Shown one piece after another: positions 35,182-46,961 of a stretch of 64,000 nucleotides of DNA (positions are counted from its first letter, which is position 1; each line of letters opens with the position of its first letter). The DNA lies in assembly GCF_022352055.1 (NCBI RefSeq), contig NZ_JAKRWM010000015.1:80000-143999 (forward strand), in the 5' to 3' direction. The position numbers and the translations under genes were made by a program. The notes beneath the pieces are model-generated. The model made no database searches, had not been told where the DNA came from, and saw only the letters and a list, made by a program, of their open reading frames with translations. Source of the stretch: Cohnella mopanensis. Its GTDB lineage: Bacteria; Bacillota; Bacilli; Paenibacillales; Paenibacillaceae.

Positions 35182-38100
35182 ATGTGCGATTTCGTTCATC
35201 TTCACGTCCATAGCGAATACAGCTTGCTTGATGGCGCGGCTCGCATCAAGGAGATGGCGGCCAGGGCGGCCGAGCTTGGCATGTCATCGCTAGCCCTTAC
35301 GGATCACGGCGTTATGTACGGCGCTATTCCTTTCTATAAAGCATGCTTAGAGCACGGAATCAAACCGATAATCGGCATGGAAGCCTACATCACGGCAGGC
35401 TCCAGACATGACAAGCAATCGCGCAAGGATCAACCGACTTATCACCTTACTTTGCTAGCCAAGAACGAGACGGGTTATCGGAACTTAATGAAATTGACCT
35501 CGATCGGGCACTTGGAAGGCTTCTATTATCGTCCGCGCATCGATTTCGAAGCGTTAACGGCACATGCCGAAGGGCTTATCTGTCTGAGCGGCTGCATGAG
35601 CAGCGAATTGTCCCGCCAGTTAATGGACGACAATGCGGACGCGGCGAAAGCGACTGCGATTCGTTATCGGGATTTGTTCGGCGACGATTATTACTTGGAA
35701 ATTCAGGATCATGGGATTCTGGACCAGAAGAAGATTACGGCAGGCGTTCTCAAGCTATCCGAGGAGTTAGGCATTCCGTTAGCCGCAACGAACGATTCGC
35801 ACTACATCTGCGAGGATGATAACTCCTTGCAAGACGTGCTTATGTGCATCGGAACCGGTAAGACGGTCGACGATCCGGACAGGTTCAAGATTACGACGAA
35901 CCAACTGTTCCTTAAGAGCGGAGAAGAAATGTCCGCCTTGTTCCGCCATGTCCCGGAGGCGATAGCCAACACGGTGAAAATCGCGGATAGCTGCTCCCTA
36001 GAGCTTGAGTTCGGCAAACACATTTTGCCGGCGTTTAATCCGCTGCCGGAGGGGAATTCGGCTGCGCAATATTTGCGCGAGCTGTGCTTGGAAGGCTTGC
36101 GGGAGAGGTTCGAGGGGCAGCAGGAATGGCTGGATCCCGATTATCGCTTGAAAGCGGAGGAGCGACTGCGTTACGAGCTGCGCGTCATCGGCGAGATGGG
36201 GTTCGACGATTATTTTCTGATCGTGTGGGATTTCATCCGTTATGCGCATGAGCATGGCATCGTGACGGGGCCGGGACGCGGTTCCTCGGCGGGAAGCCTG
36301 GTTGCGTACGTATTGAAAATAACCGACGTAGATCCGCTTAAGCACAAGCTGCTATTCGAACGGTTTCTTAATCCGGAACGGGTCAGCATGCCCGATATCG
36401 ATATCGACTTTAGCGACGAACGGCGCGACGAAGTTATTCGTTACGTCGTGGAGAAGTACGGATCGGAGCATGTCGCGCAGATCATCACATTCGGAACGTT
36501 GGCGGCTCGCGCGGCGGTGCGGGATGTGGGCCGGGTGCTCAATTTACCCTACGGTGAAGTGGATAAGACAGCCAAGCTCATTCCGGGCATGCCGGGCATG
36601 TCGATCGAGCGGGCGATGAAGGAAAACGCGGAATTCCGGGCATTGGCGGAAGGGACTTCCGGGGCGGCCGAGCTGATCGCGATGGCTCGGAGGGTAGAGG
36701 GGATGCCGCGCCATGCCTCTACCCATGCGGCAGGAGTCGTCATCTCCTCCGATCCGCTGACGGATTACGTTCCTCTTCAAGAAGGAACCGATGGCGTTCC
36801 GTTAACCCAATATTCGATGGAGAACCTAGAAGCCGTCGGGTTACTTAAAATGGATTTTCTCGGTTTGCGCACCTTGTCCATCATTGAGCGTTCATTGGCT
36901 TCCATTAAGGAGCAAACCGGACGCGAGTTACGGTGGGAGGAAGTTTCCTACGAAGACAGTGCGACTTATGAGCTCATGGGACGCGGAGAAACGACTGGGA
37001 TTTTCCAGCTCGAATCTACGGGAATGCGCAGGGTGCTTAAGGAGATGAAGCCGTCCTCGTTCGAGGACATCGTCTCCGCGGTCGCGCTATACAGGCCGGG
37101 ACCGATGGAGTTCATTCCGCAGTTCATTCGGGCGAAACACGGCTTGGTCGAAGTGGAATACCCGCATCCGAATCTCGAACCGATTCTATCGGATACGTAC
37201 GGAATTATCGTCTATCAGGAGCAGATCATGCAGATTGCTTCTACGATGGCGGGATTTACATTGGGCGAAGCGGATTTGCTGCGGCGCGCGGTGAGCAAGA
37301 AGAAGCGGGAAGTACTAGATGAGCAACGAAAGTTTTTTGTCCGCGGTAGCTTGAAGATGGGGTATTCTGAAGCGGAATCTAACGGGGTGTACGACCTGAT
37401 CGTTCGCTTCGCGGATTACGGCTTCTGCCGGGCGCATGCGGCGGCTTACGCGGTGTTGGCGTTCCAGACGGCGTACTTGAAAGCCCACTATCCGGTCGCG
37501 TTCATGGCCTCCATGCTGACGGCGGTCGTCGGCAACCAGCGCAAGACGGCGGAATACGTGGACGAGTGCCGGAGGATGGGTATCGAGGTGCTGAAGCCCG
37601 ACGTAAACGAGAGCGGCGTTTTGTTTACTCCGTTATCGTCCGCTGCAAGCGAGTCGGGCAAGGAAGCGATTCGTTTCGGCCTTGCCGGTGTGAAGAATGT
37701 TGGCACTCAAGCGATCGACAGCATAATAAAGGAACGGCGGGAGAGCCCGTTCGAGAGCTTAAGCGATTTCTGCAGGCGCGTGGATTCGCGCGTGTGCAAC
37801 AAGCGGGTCATCGAATCGCTCGTGCAAGCCGGCGCGCTCGAATCTCTACCGGGCCATCGGTCGCAGCAGCTTGCTGCGTTAGAGCCCACTATTGCGGCTG
37901 CGGCGTTATGGCGCAAGGAACGGGAAGAGCTGCAGATCGAGCTGTTCGACTTCGAGGAATCCCCCGATTGGAATGTGGATCTTCCTAACGTTCCGCCCTA
38001 CACCCAGACGCAAATGCTGGAATTGGAAAGAGATTTGATGGGTTTATATTTGTCCGGACACCCACTGGACGCATTCGATGAGCTGATGGATGAACTGAAG

Positions 38101-38802
38101 TTCGACCGGTTGGTCGATATCGGGGAAATGGCGGACGGGGCGACCGTGTTTACGGCGGGAATGATCGTATCGCATAAGCCGTTCGTCACGCGTAAAGGGC
38201 AAGCGATGGCGTTCCTCGAAATCGAAGACCGGATTATGGGAGCGGAGCTTGTCGCCTTTCCAACGGTTTGGGCGAAAGCGGCATCCATCGTTAAGAAAGG
38301 TTCGCTTGTATTCGTTCGTGCGAAGGTGCAGCTCGGGGACGAAGATTACAAGCTTCTCGCGGACGATATATTACCGCTTGATAGCGCGGATCTGAATCAG
38401 CAGGTGGAGAGGTTGCGCCGAATAAGTCAACCGGCTCGTTCGAACGGCGGCTACGCGGGCAGAAGCGGGAGTTCGTCCGCAGCTACAGCACCCGTTGCCA
38501 GGACATCCAATGCGTACGGGACAAAGGCACCAGCTTCACCAAGCTTGGCGAGTGCACCAGCGAGTAGCGGGAAGGCCGAGCGGGTATATATCCGCATCGA
38601 CGAACCGCATGAGCAACCGGCAACGCTTATCCGCCTAAAGCTATTGCTTAAGGCGCATCCTGGCGAGCTGGCTACCGTGCTGCGATATGAGCGGGAAAGA
38701 CGTACCGTCGCGCTAAGCGACGAATACAAGGTCCATCCAGCGCCGGAGCTTGTATCCGAGATGGAGAAGCTACTAGGTGAGGGAAGCATTAAAGTAAAAT
38801 AA
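35182..38802 (+). CDS. dnaE: DNA polymerase III alpha subunit, DnaE type
   Basis: 1206 residues from the ATG after AAGAAGGG, beginning [20 protein letters not shown], the PHP domain. The polymerase core has [16 protein letters not shown] and the catalytic [17 protein letters not shown] helix-hairpin-helix region and an OB fold ([16 protein letters not shown]) follow. A Ser/Ala/Pro-rich linker occupies about residues 1085-1135, then a final ~75-residue alpha/beta domain. In Firmicutes DnaE extends primers before handing over to PolC. Upstream in-frame codons back to 35092 are excluded because they overlap the promoter. Confidence 0.97.
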   Translation: MCDFVHLHVHSEYSLLDGAARIKEMAARAAELGMSSLALTDHGVMYGAIPFYKACLEHGIKPIIGMEAYITAGSRHDKQSRKDQPTYHLTLLAKNETGYRNLMKLTSIGHLEGFYYRPRIDFEALTAHAEGLICLSGCMSSELSRQLMDDNADAAKATAIRYRDLFGDDYYLEIQDHGILDQKKITAGVLKLSEELGIPLAATNDSHYICEDDNSLQDVLMCIGTGKTVDDPDRFKITTNQLFLKSGEEMSALFRHVPEAIANTVKIADSCSLELEFGKHILPAFNPLPEGNSAAQYLRELCLEGLRERFEGQQEWLDPDYRLKAEERLRYELRVIGEMGFDDYFLIVWDFIRYAHEHGIVTGPGRGSSAGSLVAYVLKITDVDPLKHKLLFERFLNPERVSMPDIDIDFSDERRDEVIRYVVEKYGSEHVAQIITFGTLAARAAVRDVGRVLNLPYGEVDKTAKLIPGMPGMSIERAMKENAEFRALAEGTSGAAELIAMARRVEGMPRHASTHAAGVVISSDPLTDYVPLQEGTDGVPLTQYSMENLEAVGLLKMDFLGLRTLSIIERSLASIKEQTGRELRWEEVSYEDSATYELMGRGETTGIFQLESTGMRRVLKEMKPSSFEDIVSAVALYRPGPMEFIPQFIRAKHGLVEVEYPHPNLEPILSDTYGIIVYQEQIMQIASTMAGFTLGEADLLRRAVSKKKREVLDEQRKFFVRGSLKMGYSEAESNGVYDLIVRFADYGFCRAHAAAYAVLAFQTAYLKAHYPVAFMASMLTAVVGNQRKTAEYVDECRRMGIEVLKPDVNESGVLFTPLSSAASESGKEAIRFGLAGVKNVGTQAIDSIIKERRESPFESLSDFCRRVDSRVCNKRVIESLVQAGALESLPGHRSQQLAALEPTIAAAALWRKEREELQIELFDFEESPDWNVDLPNVPPYTQTQMLELERDLMGLYLSGHPLDAFDELMDELKFDRLVDIGEMADGATVFTAGMIVSHKPFVTRKGQAMAFLEIEDRIMGAELVAFPTVWAKAASIVKKGSLVFVRAKVQLGDEDYKLLADDILPLDSADLNQQVERLRRISQPARSNGGYAGRSGSSSAATAPVARTSNAYGTKAPASPSLASAPASSGKAERVYIRIDEPHEQPATLIRLKLLLKAHPGELATVLRYERERRTVALSDEYKVHPAPELVSEMEKLLGEGSIKVK

Positions 38803-38857
38803 AATAAAAGACAGGGTGCAAAGGCATGTTCAACAACCCTAGATGGAGAAACAGACG

Positions 38858-39610
38858 ATGGCATTGATTCAGTGCGATTTTATATCGGAGACGCTCGGTA
38901 TCTCCACTTCTATGAACGTCATTTTGCCGCAAGGGCAAATAAATAGACCGTTTCAGACCTTATACCTTCTTCATGGGCTTTCGGACGACCACACGGGTTG
39001 GTGCCGTCGGACCTCAATCGAGCGTTATGCGGATAATCAAGGCATCGCTGTCGTGATGCCTGCCGTGAACCGTAGCTTCTATGCCGATATGAGCCGCGGC
39101 GCGAAGTACTGGACTTTCATAAGCGAAGAGCTGCCGCGGTTGGCTCGCTCCTTCTTCCCCTTGTCCGATAGGCGCGAGGACAATTTCGTAGCCGGACTGT
39201 CCATGGGCGGATATGGCGCGATGAAACTGGCCTTATCGTTCCCCGATCGTTACGCCGCGGCCGCGAGCTTGTCCGGCTCCGTAGACATTAGCCGGCTAGC
39301 GGCCGAAGAATACGGCGGCGATATGTGGAATATATTCAGCGATCCCGCTAAGGTTTCGGGATCGTCTGCAGATTTGTTTGCGCTCGCTGATCTTGCGGCT
39401 CTTGCAGCAGGAGACGGGCTGGTACCGATGTTATATCAGTGCTGCGGAACGGAAGACTTCTTATATGAAGACAACGTCCGGTTTCGCGATCATTGCCGGC
39501 AGCTAGGGCTTCCGGTGACGTATGAGGAAGAGCATGGAAATCACGATTGGAGCTACTGGGATCATAAAATCGCGCGGGTGCTAGAATGGCTTCCGATAAA
39601 GCGCGATTAA
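38858..39610 (+). CDS. Alpha/beta hydrolase, esterase D/FrmB-like
   Basis: 250 residues from the ATG nine bases after GGAG. Oxyanion region [12 protein letters not shown], nucleophile elbow [14 protein letters not shown], and the catalytic His in [12 protein letters not shown]. Matches the tributyrin-esterase or S-formylglutathione-hydrolase group. No membrane segment. In B. subtilis the malic enzyme gene ytsJ occupies this place between dnaE and accD. Confidence 0.88.
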   Translation: MALIQCDFISETLGISTSMNVILPQGQINRPFQTLYLLHGLSDDHTGWCRRTSIERYADNQGIAVVMPAVNRSFYADMSRGAKYWTFISEELPRLARSFFPLSDRREDNFVAGLSMGGYGAMKLALSFPDRYAAAASLSGSVDISRLAAEEYGGDMWNIFSDPAKVSGSSADLFALADLAALAAGDGLVPMLYQCCGTEDFLYEDNVRFRDHCRQLGLPVTYEEEHGNHDWSYWDHKIARVLEWLPIKRD

Positions 39611-39772
39611 TGGCTTACGTTCCTCCGATCCGTGCGCGCTAGGGCAACTGACGTTGTTTGGTTGCTAGTCTTGCGGCATCTGTGCTATGATTTCCTTATT
39701 GCTTATTGAGGTTGTTCATTCGATTAATTCATCTATTCCAATGAATGTCTAAGAAACTGGGGGTACCGCTTC

Positions 39773-39961
39773 ATGTGGACGGTCATCTACATCGCACCGA
39801 CCGCTAAGATTGCCGAACGAATTCAGAAGCGTCTAACCGATGAAGGATTTCTCGTACAGGTACGCCCCATCAATCTTACTAAACCGCAGTATGAAATATT
39901 GGTGCCATCTGGCGAAGTGCGGGAAGTACAAGAGGTATTAGGCAGCATTCTGCATCTGTAA
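39773..39961 (+). CDS. Small conserved-looking protein upstream of accD
   Basis: 62 residues (WTVIYIAPTAKIAERIQKRL, then EGFLVQVRPI, QYEILVPSGEVREVQEVL). It reads as a beta-alpha-beta-beta-alpha fold like small putative signal-transducing proteins of the DUF2007 type. GGGGG lies eleven bases before the ATG. It precedes accD by 56 bases and may be co-transcribed. Function unknown. Confidence 0.7.
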   Translation: MWTVIYIAPTAKIAERIQKRLTDEGFLVQVRPINLTKPQYEILVPSGEVREVQEVLGSILHL

Positions 39962-40017
39962 TTCAGTACGATACCCAAAGCTTGACGGTCCCCATATATC
40001 GCTTGTGAGGTGTCGCA

Positions 40018-40884
40018 GTGTTCAAGGATCTATTTCAGAAGAAAAAATATGCCGTCGTTCCCTCGGAACGTACGAAGAGGGATATTCCCGAAGGCTTGAT
40101 GAACCGTTGCCCGAAATGCGGTACGATTCAATTCAGCAAAGAGCTGGAGAAAAACCTTAAAGTTTGTTCGACATGCGGACATCATTTCCGCCTGAACGCC
40201 TGGGAGCGCATCGCGATGACGCTCGATGAGGGGCGTCTTTTTGAGATTGACGAAGATCTGATCTCCGAGGATCCGCTTCAATTCCCTGGTTACGCCGCGA
40301 AGCTGGAACAGCAGAAAGCAAGTTCCGGGTTGAAGGATGCGGTCATTACCGGAGAAGGCGAGATCGGTGGATTTGGCGTCGTGATCGGCGTCATGAGTTT
40401 TGATTTCTTCAGTGGCAGCATGGGCTCCGTCGTAGGCGAGAAAGTGACGCGCGCTATCGAGAAAGCTACGGAAAAACAGTTGCCGCTCGTCTTTTTCTCC
40501 ACCTCGGGCGGAGCAAGGATGCAAGAGAGCATTCTAAGTCTGATGCAAATGGCCAAAACAAGCGCGGCGCTTGCGAAGTTCCAAGAACAAGGGGGCTTGT
40601 TTATCTCCGTGTTCACGGATCCGACCTTAGGCGGCGTATCGGCCAGTTTTGCTAGCTTAGGTGATTACATCTTAGCCGAACCGGGCGCTATCGTTGGTTT
40701 TGCCGGGCGTATCGTCATTGAACAGACGATTCGCCAGAAGCTGCCGGATAATTTCCAGACAGCTGAATTCAACTTGAAGCATGGCCAATTGGACAAAGTC
40801 GTGCATCGCAAAGAAATGAAAGCGATGCTGACTAAGTTGCTAGACATGCACGCGGGGAAAGGAGAGCCGGCCGATGTCCAGTGA
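40018..40884 (+). CDS. accD: Acetyl-CoA carboxylase carboxyltransferase beta subunit
   Basis: 288 residues. An N-terminal four-Cys zinc ribbon (CPKCG ... CSTCGHHF) precedes the crotonase-fold carboxyltransferase ([20 protein letters not shown]). Transfers CO2 from carboxybiotin to acetyl-CoA, making malonyl-CoA. The start is GTG. It overlaps accA by 11 bases, which balances the two subunits. Confidence 0.96.
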   Translation: MFKDLFQKKKYAVVPSERTKRDIPEGLMNRCPKCGTIQFSKELEKNLKVCSTCGHHFRLNAWERIAMTLDEGRLFEIDEDLISEDPLQFPGYAAKLEQQKASSGLKDAVITGEGEIGGFGVVIGVMSFDFFSGSMGSVVGEKVTRAIEKATEKQLPLVFFSTSGGARMQESILSLMQMAKTSAALAKFQEQGGLFISVFTDPTLGGVSASFASLGDYILAEPGAIVGFAGRIVIEQTIRQKLPDNFQTAEFNLKHGQLDKVVHRKEMKAMLTKLLDMHAGKGEPADVQ

Positions 40885-41839
40885 ACTGCCCTTTGAGAGG
40901 CCGCTCGCCGAATTACGCAAAAAAATAGACGAGCTCAAGCATTTCGGAGCCGAGAAGCAAATTGATTTCACGGATGAGATCGGAAGGCTCGAAGAACGCT
41001 ACAAACAGCTTGAGACGGAGATCTACGATAATATGAGTGCGGCTCAGATTATGCACATGGCCCGCCATCATCAGCGTCCAACATCTCTGGATTACATAAA
41101 TCTTGTATTTACCGATTTTATCGAGCTTCACGGAGACCGGGTATTTGCAGATGATCTAGCGATTGTTGGAGGGCTCGCCAAGCTTAACGGCATTCCTGTC
41201 ACGGTAGTCGGTCACCAGCGAGGCAAGGATACGAAGGATAACATCCAGCGTTTCTTCGGCAGTCCTCATCCAGAGGGCTTCCGTAAGGCGTTGCGCTTCA
41301 TGCAGCAAGCGAATAAATTCGGACGTCCGATCATTACGTTCATCGACACAAAGGGCGCTTATCCCGGCAATACGGCGGAAGAACGCAACCAATCGGAAGC
41401 GATCGCCCGCAATCTTCTGGAGATGGCAATCTTCGGTGTCCCGATCATCTGCGTCGTCATCGGAGAGGGCGGCAGCGGCGGCGCATTGGCGCTAGGCGTC
41501 GGCAACCGAGTGTTGATGCTGGAAAACGCGATCTATTCGGCGATTTCGCCTAACGGAGCCGCATCGATTCTGTGGAAGGACGCCTCCAAGGCGGACGAAG
41601 CAGCAGAAGCGATGAAAATCACCGCGAAGGATTTGCTCGAGTTCGGCATCATCGAAGATATTATTCCCGAGCCGCAAGGCGGGGCTCATCGCGATAAAGG
41701 AATGCAAGCCGACGCGATCAGGGAAGCCGTATGGCGCCATTTGCAGGAGTTGCTGCAGATGACACCGGATCAATTGAGGGAAGACCGGTACCAGAAGTTC
41801 CGTAAAGTCGGGCGTTTCGGTACCGCAGAGCTTGAATAG
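40874..41839 (+). CDS. accA: Acetyl-CoA carboxylase carboxyltransferase alpha subunit
   Basis: 321 residues, with the N-terminal coiled-coil [18 protein letters not shown] and crotonase core motifs [29 protein letters not shown] and [20 protein letters not shown]. Forms the alpha2beta2 transferase with AccD. GGGAAAGGAGAG inside accD supplies the ribosome-binding site. Confidence 0.97.
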   Translation: MSSELPFERPLAELRKKIDELKHFGAEKQIDFTDEIGRLEERYKQLETEIYDNMSAAQIMHMARHHQRPTSLDYINLVFTDFIELHGDRVFADDLAIVGGLAKLNGIPVTVVGHQRGKDTKDNIQRFFGSPHPEGFRKALRFMQQANKFGRPIITFIDTKGAYPGNTAEERNQSEAIARNLLEMAIFGVPIICVVIGEGGSGGALALGVGNRVLMLENAIYSAISPNGAASILWKDASKADEAAEAMKITAKDLLEFGIIEDIIPEPQGGAHRDKGMQADAIREAVWRHLQELLQMTPDQLREDRYQKFRKVGRFGTAELE

Positions 41840-41887
41840 CTCTATATAAATGCGACCTTGGATAGATAAACGGAGGAAAAAGAAATC

Positions 41888-43642
41888 ATGCGTAAAACAA
41901 AAATTGTGTGCACGATCGGTCCTGCCAGCGAGTCGTTGGAGAACATCAAGAAATTGATTACCGCTGGCATGAACGTCGCCCGTCTGAACTTCTCTCACGG
42001 GGACTTCGAAGAGCACGGAAACCGGATGAAAACGATTCGCCAAGCTTGCCAAGAATTGAACAAAACGGTTGCGATTTTGCTGGATACGAAAGGCCCCGAG
42101 ATTCGCTTGGGCAAATTGAAGGAAGAGCCGATCGAGCTTGTTCAAGGCGAATTCATTACCTTGACGACGGAAGAAATCCTGGGCGATATCAACCGCGTTC
42201 CGATTACGTATAAGGAATTGCCAGGCGATATCAGCGTTGGTTCGACGATCCTCATCGACGATGGCTTGATCGGATTAACGGTCTTGGACATCCAAGGTAC
42301 GGAAATCAAATGCCAAATCGTCAACAGCGGCCAAATTAAGAGCAAAAAAGGCGTTAACGTTCCGGGTGTTGCAATCTCCATGCCAGGACTTACAGAAAAA
42401 GATATCGGCGATATCAAGTTCGGAATCGAAATGGGCGTAGATTTCATTGCAGCGTCTTTCGTACGCCGCGCTAGCGACGTCCTCGAAATTCGTGAGCTTC
42501 TTGAGCGCCATGATGCTCGTTATATCCAAATCATCTCCAAAATCGAGAACCAACAAGGCGTTGACAACCTCGATGAAATTTTAGAAGTTTCCGACGGGCT
42601 AATGGTTGCTCGTGGAGACCTCGGCGTAGAAATTCCGGCTGAAGAAGTTCCTCTCGCTCAGAAGCTGATGATCGAGAAATGCAACCGTGTGGGCAAGCCG
42701 GTCATTACGGCTACGCAAATGCTAGATTCCATGCAACGTAATCCGCGCCCTACTCGCGCGGAAGCTTCCGACGTTGCGAACGCGATCTTCGACGGTACGG
42801 ATGCCATCATGCTTTCCGGCGAGACGGCTGCTGGTAAATATCCAGAGGAGTCGGTGCTCACGATGTCGCGCATTGCGGAGCGCGCAGAGTCCGCGCTGCA
42901 TTACCGTGAAATTTTCAAGAAACAAGCGAGAGCTCAACAAACTTCGGTAACGGAAGCGATCAGCCAAGCTGTGGCGAACTCCGCCTTGGATCTGGACGCG
43001 AGAGCGATCGTGACTTCAACGGAGAGCGGTTATACGGCTCGCATGATTTCGAAATACAAACCGAAATCTCCTATTATCGCGGTTACCCCTGTTGATCAAG
43101 TGCTTCGCCGTTTGCAACTCGTATGGGGCGTTGTACCGGTGAAAGGCGTGTCCGCGAAGACAACGGACGAAATGTTCGAAATCGCCGTTAAAGGCGCGTT
43201 GGAAACAGGCACCGTACGATTGGGAGATACGATCATTATTACCGCTGGCGTACCGGTAGGACGTTCCGGAACGACGAACCTGATCAAGATCCACAACGTT
43301 GGAGAATTGATCGCCAAAGGACAAGGAATCGGTTCGCAAAGCGCAACAGGCAAAATCGTAATCGCGAATTCTCCTGAAGAAGCTATCCGCAAGATGACGG
43401 CGGGAGCCATTCTCGTTGCGCCTTCGACGGACAAAGAATATATGCCTGCTTTCGAAAAAGCGGCGGCAGTGATTACGGAATGCGGCGGCATTACTTGCCA
43501 TGCGGCCGTAGTAGGTCTTAATCTCGGCATCCCGGTAATCGTTGGCGTTAACGACGCGATTAAGTTATTGAAGGATGAAATGGAAGTTACTTTGTATGCA
43601 GAGCATGGCGTTATCTACTCCGGCCAAGCTAAAGTCATGTAA
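41888..43642 (+). CDS. pyk: Pyruvate kinase with C-terminal PEP-utiliser domain
   Basis: 584 residues. The barrel begins [20 protein letters not shown] and contains [17 protein letters not shown] and [20 protein letters not shown]. The extra C-terminal ~90 residues carry [20 protein letters not shown], the PEP-synthase-like His-domain seen in Bacillus-type pyruvate kinases. Makes ATP and pyruvate from PEP. It follows accA directly by 48 bases; pfkA, which lies between them in B. subtilis, is absent. Confidence 0.97.
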   Translation: MRKTKIVCTIGPASESLENIKKLITAGMNVARLNFSHGDFEEHGNRMKTIRQACQELNKTVAILLDTKGPEIRLGKLKEEPIELVQGEFITLTTEEILGDINRVPITYKELPGDISVGSTILIDDGLIGLTVLDIQGTEIKCQIVNSGQIKSKKGVNVPGVAISMPGLTEKDIGDIKFGIEMGVDFIAASFVRRASDVLEIRELLERHDARYIQIISKIENQQGVDNLDEILEVSDGLMVARGDLGVEIPAEEVPLAQKLMIEKCNRVGKPVITATQMLDSMQRNPRPTRAEASDVANAIFDGTDAIMLSGETAAGKYPEESVLTMSRIAERAESALHYREIFKKQARAQQTSVTEAISQAVANSALDLDARAIVTSTESGYTARMISKYKPKSPIIAVTPVDQVLRRLQLVWGVVPVKGVSAKTTDEMFEIAVKGALETGTVRLGDTIIITAGVPVGRSGTTNLIKIHNVGELIAKGQGIGSQSATGKIVIANSPEEAIRKMTAGAILVAPSTDKEYMPAFEKAAAVITECGGITCHAAVVGLNLGIPVIVGVNDAIKLLKDEMEVTLYAEHGVIYSGQAKVM

Positions 43643-43664
43643 GTTCGTAACAATCGTATAGATG

Positions 43665-43697
43665 GATTCCCCGCAGCGTTGCTGTGGGGGATTTTTA
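43665..43697 (+). terminator. Rho-independent terminator after pyk
   Basis: GATTCCCCGCAGC pairs with GCTGTGGGGGAT across GTT, then TTTTT. Confidence 0.92.
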
Positions 43698-43748
43698 TAT
43701 CCGGACGTCATTTATTGAATGACTTATGTAGGAAGGGGGGAACACGAA

Positions 43749-44222
43749 ATGGGAAAATGGTTCTTATTTCCTCTGCGGGTAAGGTATCAGGAGACCGATC
43801 AGATGGGGGTCGTCTATCATGCGAACTATTTGAACTGGTTCGAGATCGGAAGAACGGAATGGGTACGACAAGCCGGAATAGCCTATAAAGAAATGGAAGG
43901 CCGGGGCTTGCTGCTGCCGGTCACGCATGTGGAGGCTTCATTTAAGCAGCCTGCGCTTTACGATGAATGGGTGACCGTGTGCACGCAGGTGGTCGAGATG
44001 ACGAGCATCCGCGTACGCTTCGAGACTCGAGTGCTAAGCGGGGATATGACGGCAAGCTTGGGTCTTTGCTTTGAAGGGGATGAACCGCCGGGAGATCTGC
44101 TCGTCCAGGGGGGCACGAAACACGTTTGGGTGAATAAAGAATGGAAGCCGGTTCGTTTCGCGCGAGAGGCTCCGGACTGGTATGATAAGATGGTAAGCCT
44201 CGCGGGAGATGTTATGAAGTAA
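43749..44222 (+). CDS. Acyl-CoA thioesterase, YbgC/FcbC type hotdog
   Basis: 157 residues from the ATG after AAGGGGGGAA. The hotdog motif LRVRYQETDQMGVVYHANYL NWFE-like segment carries the catalytic Asp and the conserved HANY. Hydrolyses an acyl-CoA; the natural substrate is not known. Probably co-transcribed with the FxsA gene 24 bases downstream. Confidence 0.9.
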   Translation: MGKWFLFPLRVRYQETDQMGVVYHANYLNWFEIGRTEWVRQAGIAYKEMEGRGLLLPVTHVEASFKQPALYDEWVTVCTQVVEMTSIRVRFETRVLSGDMTASLGLCFEGDEPPGDLLVQGGTKHVWVNKEWKPVRFAREAPDWYDKMVSLAGDVMK

Positions 44223-44246
44223 GGAATGCGGATGGAGGGAACGGAT

Positions 44247-44651
44247 ATGCAAAAGAAATTGTTGCCGGTGCTTGTCATCGCGATGCTTATCGAGATCTGG
44301 GGTATCTATATGATGGGACGCTGGATAGGCGGCTTCGCTACGTTCCTGCTAGTGATCGGGACGGCGATTCTCGGCGCATGGCTGATCAAGACGGAAGGTC
44401 GCAAAGTGTGGCAGCAAGCTCAAATGCAGATGCAGTCGGGTCAAGCTCCGGGCCATAAGCTATTGGAAGGGCTTTGCGTATTGGTCGGGGGGATCCTATT
44501 GATCGTACCGGGCTTTATTACGGATATTATCGGCATTACGATGGTCATCCCCTTGACTCGCCCGATCTATCGGCTGTTTCTGTATCGATGGCTTGAGCGT
44601 TTAATTCGCAGCGGTAAATTCACGATATCCCGCGGACCGAACCGCTGGTAG
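44247..44651 (+). CDS. fxsA: FxsA family membrane protein
   Basis: 134 residues from the ATG after GGAGGG. Three to four hydrophobic segments (LLPVLVIAMLIEIWGIYMMG, ATFLLVIGTAILGAWLIKT, VLVGGILLIVPGFITDIIG) with the family core VPGFITDIIGITMVIPLTRP. E. coli FxsA affects phage exclusion; here the position after pyk matches ytzA in Bacillus. Confidence 0.92.
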   Translation: MQKKLLPVLVIAMLIEIWGIYMMGRWIGGFATFLLVIGTAILGAWLIKTEGRKVWQQAQMQMQSGQAPGHKLLEGLCVLVGGILLIVPGFITDIIGITMVIPLTRPIYRLFLYRWLERLIRSGKFTISRGPNRW

Positions 44652-44698
44652 CCGATAATTTATCATTTTCCGCAGTTTATGACGCGAATGATGTTCAT

Positions 44699-44752
44699 TT
44701 AACCTAACGTTAACGATTCGTTGATGTTTAGTTTACAAATGACCAACATAAT
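44699..44752 (+). promoter_or_regulatory. PhoP box and promoter of ppk
   Basis: Four hexamers at an exact 11-base period: TTAACC (44699), TTAACG (44710), TTGATG (44721), TTTACA (44732). CATAAT (44747-44752) stands nine bases after the last as a -10. Bacillus PhoP binds four TTNACA-like repeats spaced this way in place of a -35. It lies 62 bases before ppk. Confidence 0.75.
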
Positions 44753-44813
44753 GAAAGAGACAAGTCATAAGATGTGGAAAAAGTCGCTTACAGGATGAAC
44801 AGGGGGAAGCCGA

Positions 44814-46901
44814 GTGTCTAGCGTCAAAAAGTACATTAACCGGGATTTAAGCTGGCTGGAGTTCAATAGACGTGTGCTTGAGGAAGCCGAGGATACGGGA
44901 ACGCCGCTTCTGGAGCGGTTTCAGTTTCTATCTATCGTGCAGAGCAACCTGGACGAATTTATGAGCGTTAGAGTTGCAGGATTACAAGCTCAGAGCAAAG
45001 CGGGTTATTTGAAAACCGATTTTACGGGCTATACGCCTCAAGGTTTGATCAAAAGATTAATGAAACGGACAACACGGATGGTTCGCGAACAGTATCGGAC
45101 CTATCGCGAGCTATTGAAGCTGCTTGCGAAGGAAGGCGTTGCGCTTACGACTTTCCGCGATCTGCATGAAGATCAGAAAGCTTTAATGACGGATTATTAT
45201 AAGCGGATCATTTACCCGGTTCTAACGCCGATGGCTGTCGACCAAAGCCGTCCTTTTCCTTTATTGCATAGTAAGGAGCTCTATTTGGCCGTTGTCTTGA
45301 AAGAAGAAAACGAAAGCATTAATCAAGAGGACGAGGAACAAACATTTTGCGCGATCGTTCAAGTACCTTCGATTCTCGCGCGCACGGTTCTCGTTCCAGG
45401 ACGCAAAAATAGCCGGAAACTCAGCTATCTTCTCTTGGAGGATCTGATTAAAGAGCATATCGGACTGCTATTTAGCGGTTATCGGACGGAAGCCGTTCAT
45501 TCTTTTCGCGTGACGCGCAATTCGGATTTGACGCTGAACGAAGAAGGCGCGGAAGATCTTCTGCAGGAAATCGAGAAGGAGCTTCGTCGCCGCAGACGCG
45601 GATTGCCTGTAAGGCTTGAAGTGGAGAAAGGGATTCATTCGGATGCTCTGGAGCTATTAAGAGACGAACTAGAGCTGGAAGAGGACATGTTCGATGAAAT
45701 CGACGGCCCTTTGGATTTAGGCTTTCTGTCTAAATTCGTAGGCATGTTGCCGAATTACGATCATCTCCGTTATCCGAAACACGAACCTGTCTATCCGGAG
45801 GAGTTCGACGAAACGGATGACATGTTATCCGTTCTCAGGGAGAAAGACGTTCTAGTCTATCATCCTTACGAATCGTTCGAGGTCGTGAATGATTTTATAC
45901 TGGAGGCTGCCGCGGATCCCGACGTCCTTGCGATTAAAATGACGTTGTACCGGGTCAGCGTGAACTCCGTGCTTGTACAGGCGTTGGCAAGCGCCGCGGA
46001 ATCGGGTAAGCAAGTGACCGTCGTCGTGGAAATCAAGGCGAGGTTCGACGAAGCGCGCAACATCGCGTGGGCTCGCCAATTGGAGAAAGCGGGATGCCAC
46101 GTTGTATACGGCTTGGTAGGCTTAAAGACGCACGCTAAAATTACATTAGTCGTCCGAAGAGAAGCGGATTCGTTACGCAGATACGTACACGTGGGAACAG
46201 GGAATTACAACGAGAACACGGCACGCCTCTATACAGACGCGGGGTTATTTACGAGCCATCCGTCCATCGGAGCTGACGCTACCGCGCTTTTTAACGAAAT
46301 GACCGGCTATTCGACTCCGCATCTGTGGTCTTCCTTCGCGGTTGCTCCGATCGGATTGAAGCCAAAGCTCTTTGAATTAATCGATCGGGAGATTGAACAT
46401 GCGTTAGCCGGACGTCCGGCGCGTATCGTGGCTAAGATGAATTCTTTGTCTAATCAATCGATGATCGATAAGCTGTACGAAGCTTCGCAGGCGGGAGTCA
46501 AGATCGAACTGATCGTAAGGGGAGTATGCTGCTTGCGGCCCGGAGTGCAAGGCTTCAGCGAGAACATACGGGTCATTAGCATCGTGGACCGCTACCTGGA
46601 GCATGCGAGAATACTGTCTGTCGCCGGGGGCGGGAATGACGAGGTATATATTTCAAGCGCGGACTGGATGACGCGTAATTTAAGCCGCAGGGTGGAGCTC
46701 ATGTGCCCCGTGTACGATCCGGGGTTGCGTCTCATGCTCATGAACGTGCTGCATATGAACCTGCAGGACAACGTAAAAGCGAGGGAATTGCAATCCACGG
46801 GCGCTTACTTGAGAGTGAAGAACGAGAACCCTCCGCTGCGCAGCCAATTCGAGACGGCGGATATTCCGCTCTGGAAATCGATTGCGGCAGCGTATGAATA
46901 A
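44814..46901 (+). CDS. ppk: Polyphosphate kinase 1
   Basis: 695 residues, the normal PPK1 length. N-terminal SSVKKYINRDLSWLEFNRRV; the catalytic region has LKTHAKITLVVRRE and YVHVGTGNYNENTARLYTD, where the His is the site of autophosphorylation. Polymerises the gamma phosphate of ATP into polyphosphate. The start is GTG after GGGGGAAG. It is convergent with ppx and headed by a PhoP box, pointing to induction in phosphate shortage. Confidence 0.96.
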   Translation: MSSVKKYINRDLSWLEFNRRVLEEAEDTGTPLLERFQFLSIVQSNLDEFMSVRVAGLQAQSKAGYLKTDFTGYTPQGLIKRLMKRTTRMVREQYRTYRELLKLLAKEGVALTTFRDLHEDQKALMTDYYKRIIYPVLTPMAVDQSRPFPLLHSKELYLAVVLKEENESINQEDEEQTFCAIVQVPSILARTVLVPGRKNSRKLSYLLLEDLIKEHIGLLFSGYRTEAVHSFRVTRNSDLTLNEEGAEDLLQEIEKELRRRRRGLPVRLEVEKGIHSDALELLRDELELEEDMFDEIDGPLDLGFLSKFVGMLPNYDHLRYPKHEPVYPEEFDETDDMLSVLREKDVLVYHPYESFEVVNDFILEAAADPDVLAIKMTLYRVSVNSVLVQALASAAESGKQVTVVVEIKARFDEARNIAWARQLEKAGCHVVYGLVGLKTHAKITLVVRREADSLRRYVHVGTGNYNENTARLYTDAGLFTSHPSIGADATALFNEMTGYSTPHLWSSFAVAPIGLKPKLFELIDREIEHALAGRPARIVAKMNSLSNQSMIDKLYEASQAGVKIELIVRGVCCLRPGVQGFSENIRVISIVDRYLEHARILSVAGGGNDEVYISSADWMTRNLSRRVELMCPVYDPGLRLMLMNVLHMNLQDNVKARELQSTGAYLRVKNENPPLRSQFETADIPLWKSIAAAYE

Positions 46902-46907
46902 GGGACT

Positions 46908-46961
46908 GGGGAATTATCGAATCCGAACGGTGAGTTCGGGGGTAATTCCCCAATTTTTTTT
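46908..46961 (+). terminator. ppk terminator overlapping the end of ppx
   Basis: GGGGAATTA (46908-46916) pairs perfectly with TAATTCCCC (46943-46951), with an inner GTTCGG-type stem, then a run of T. The left arm contains the stop codon of the convergent ppx. Confidence 0.85.
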
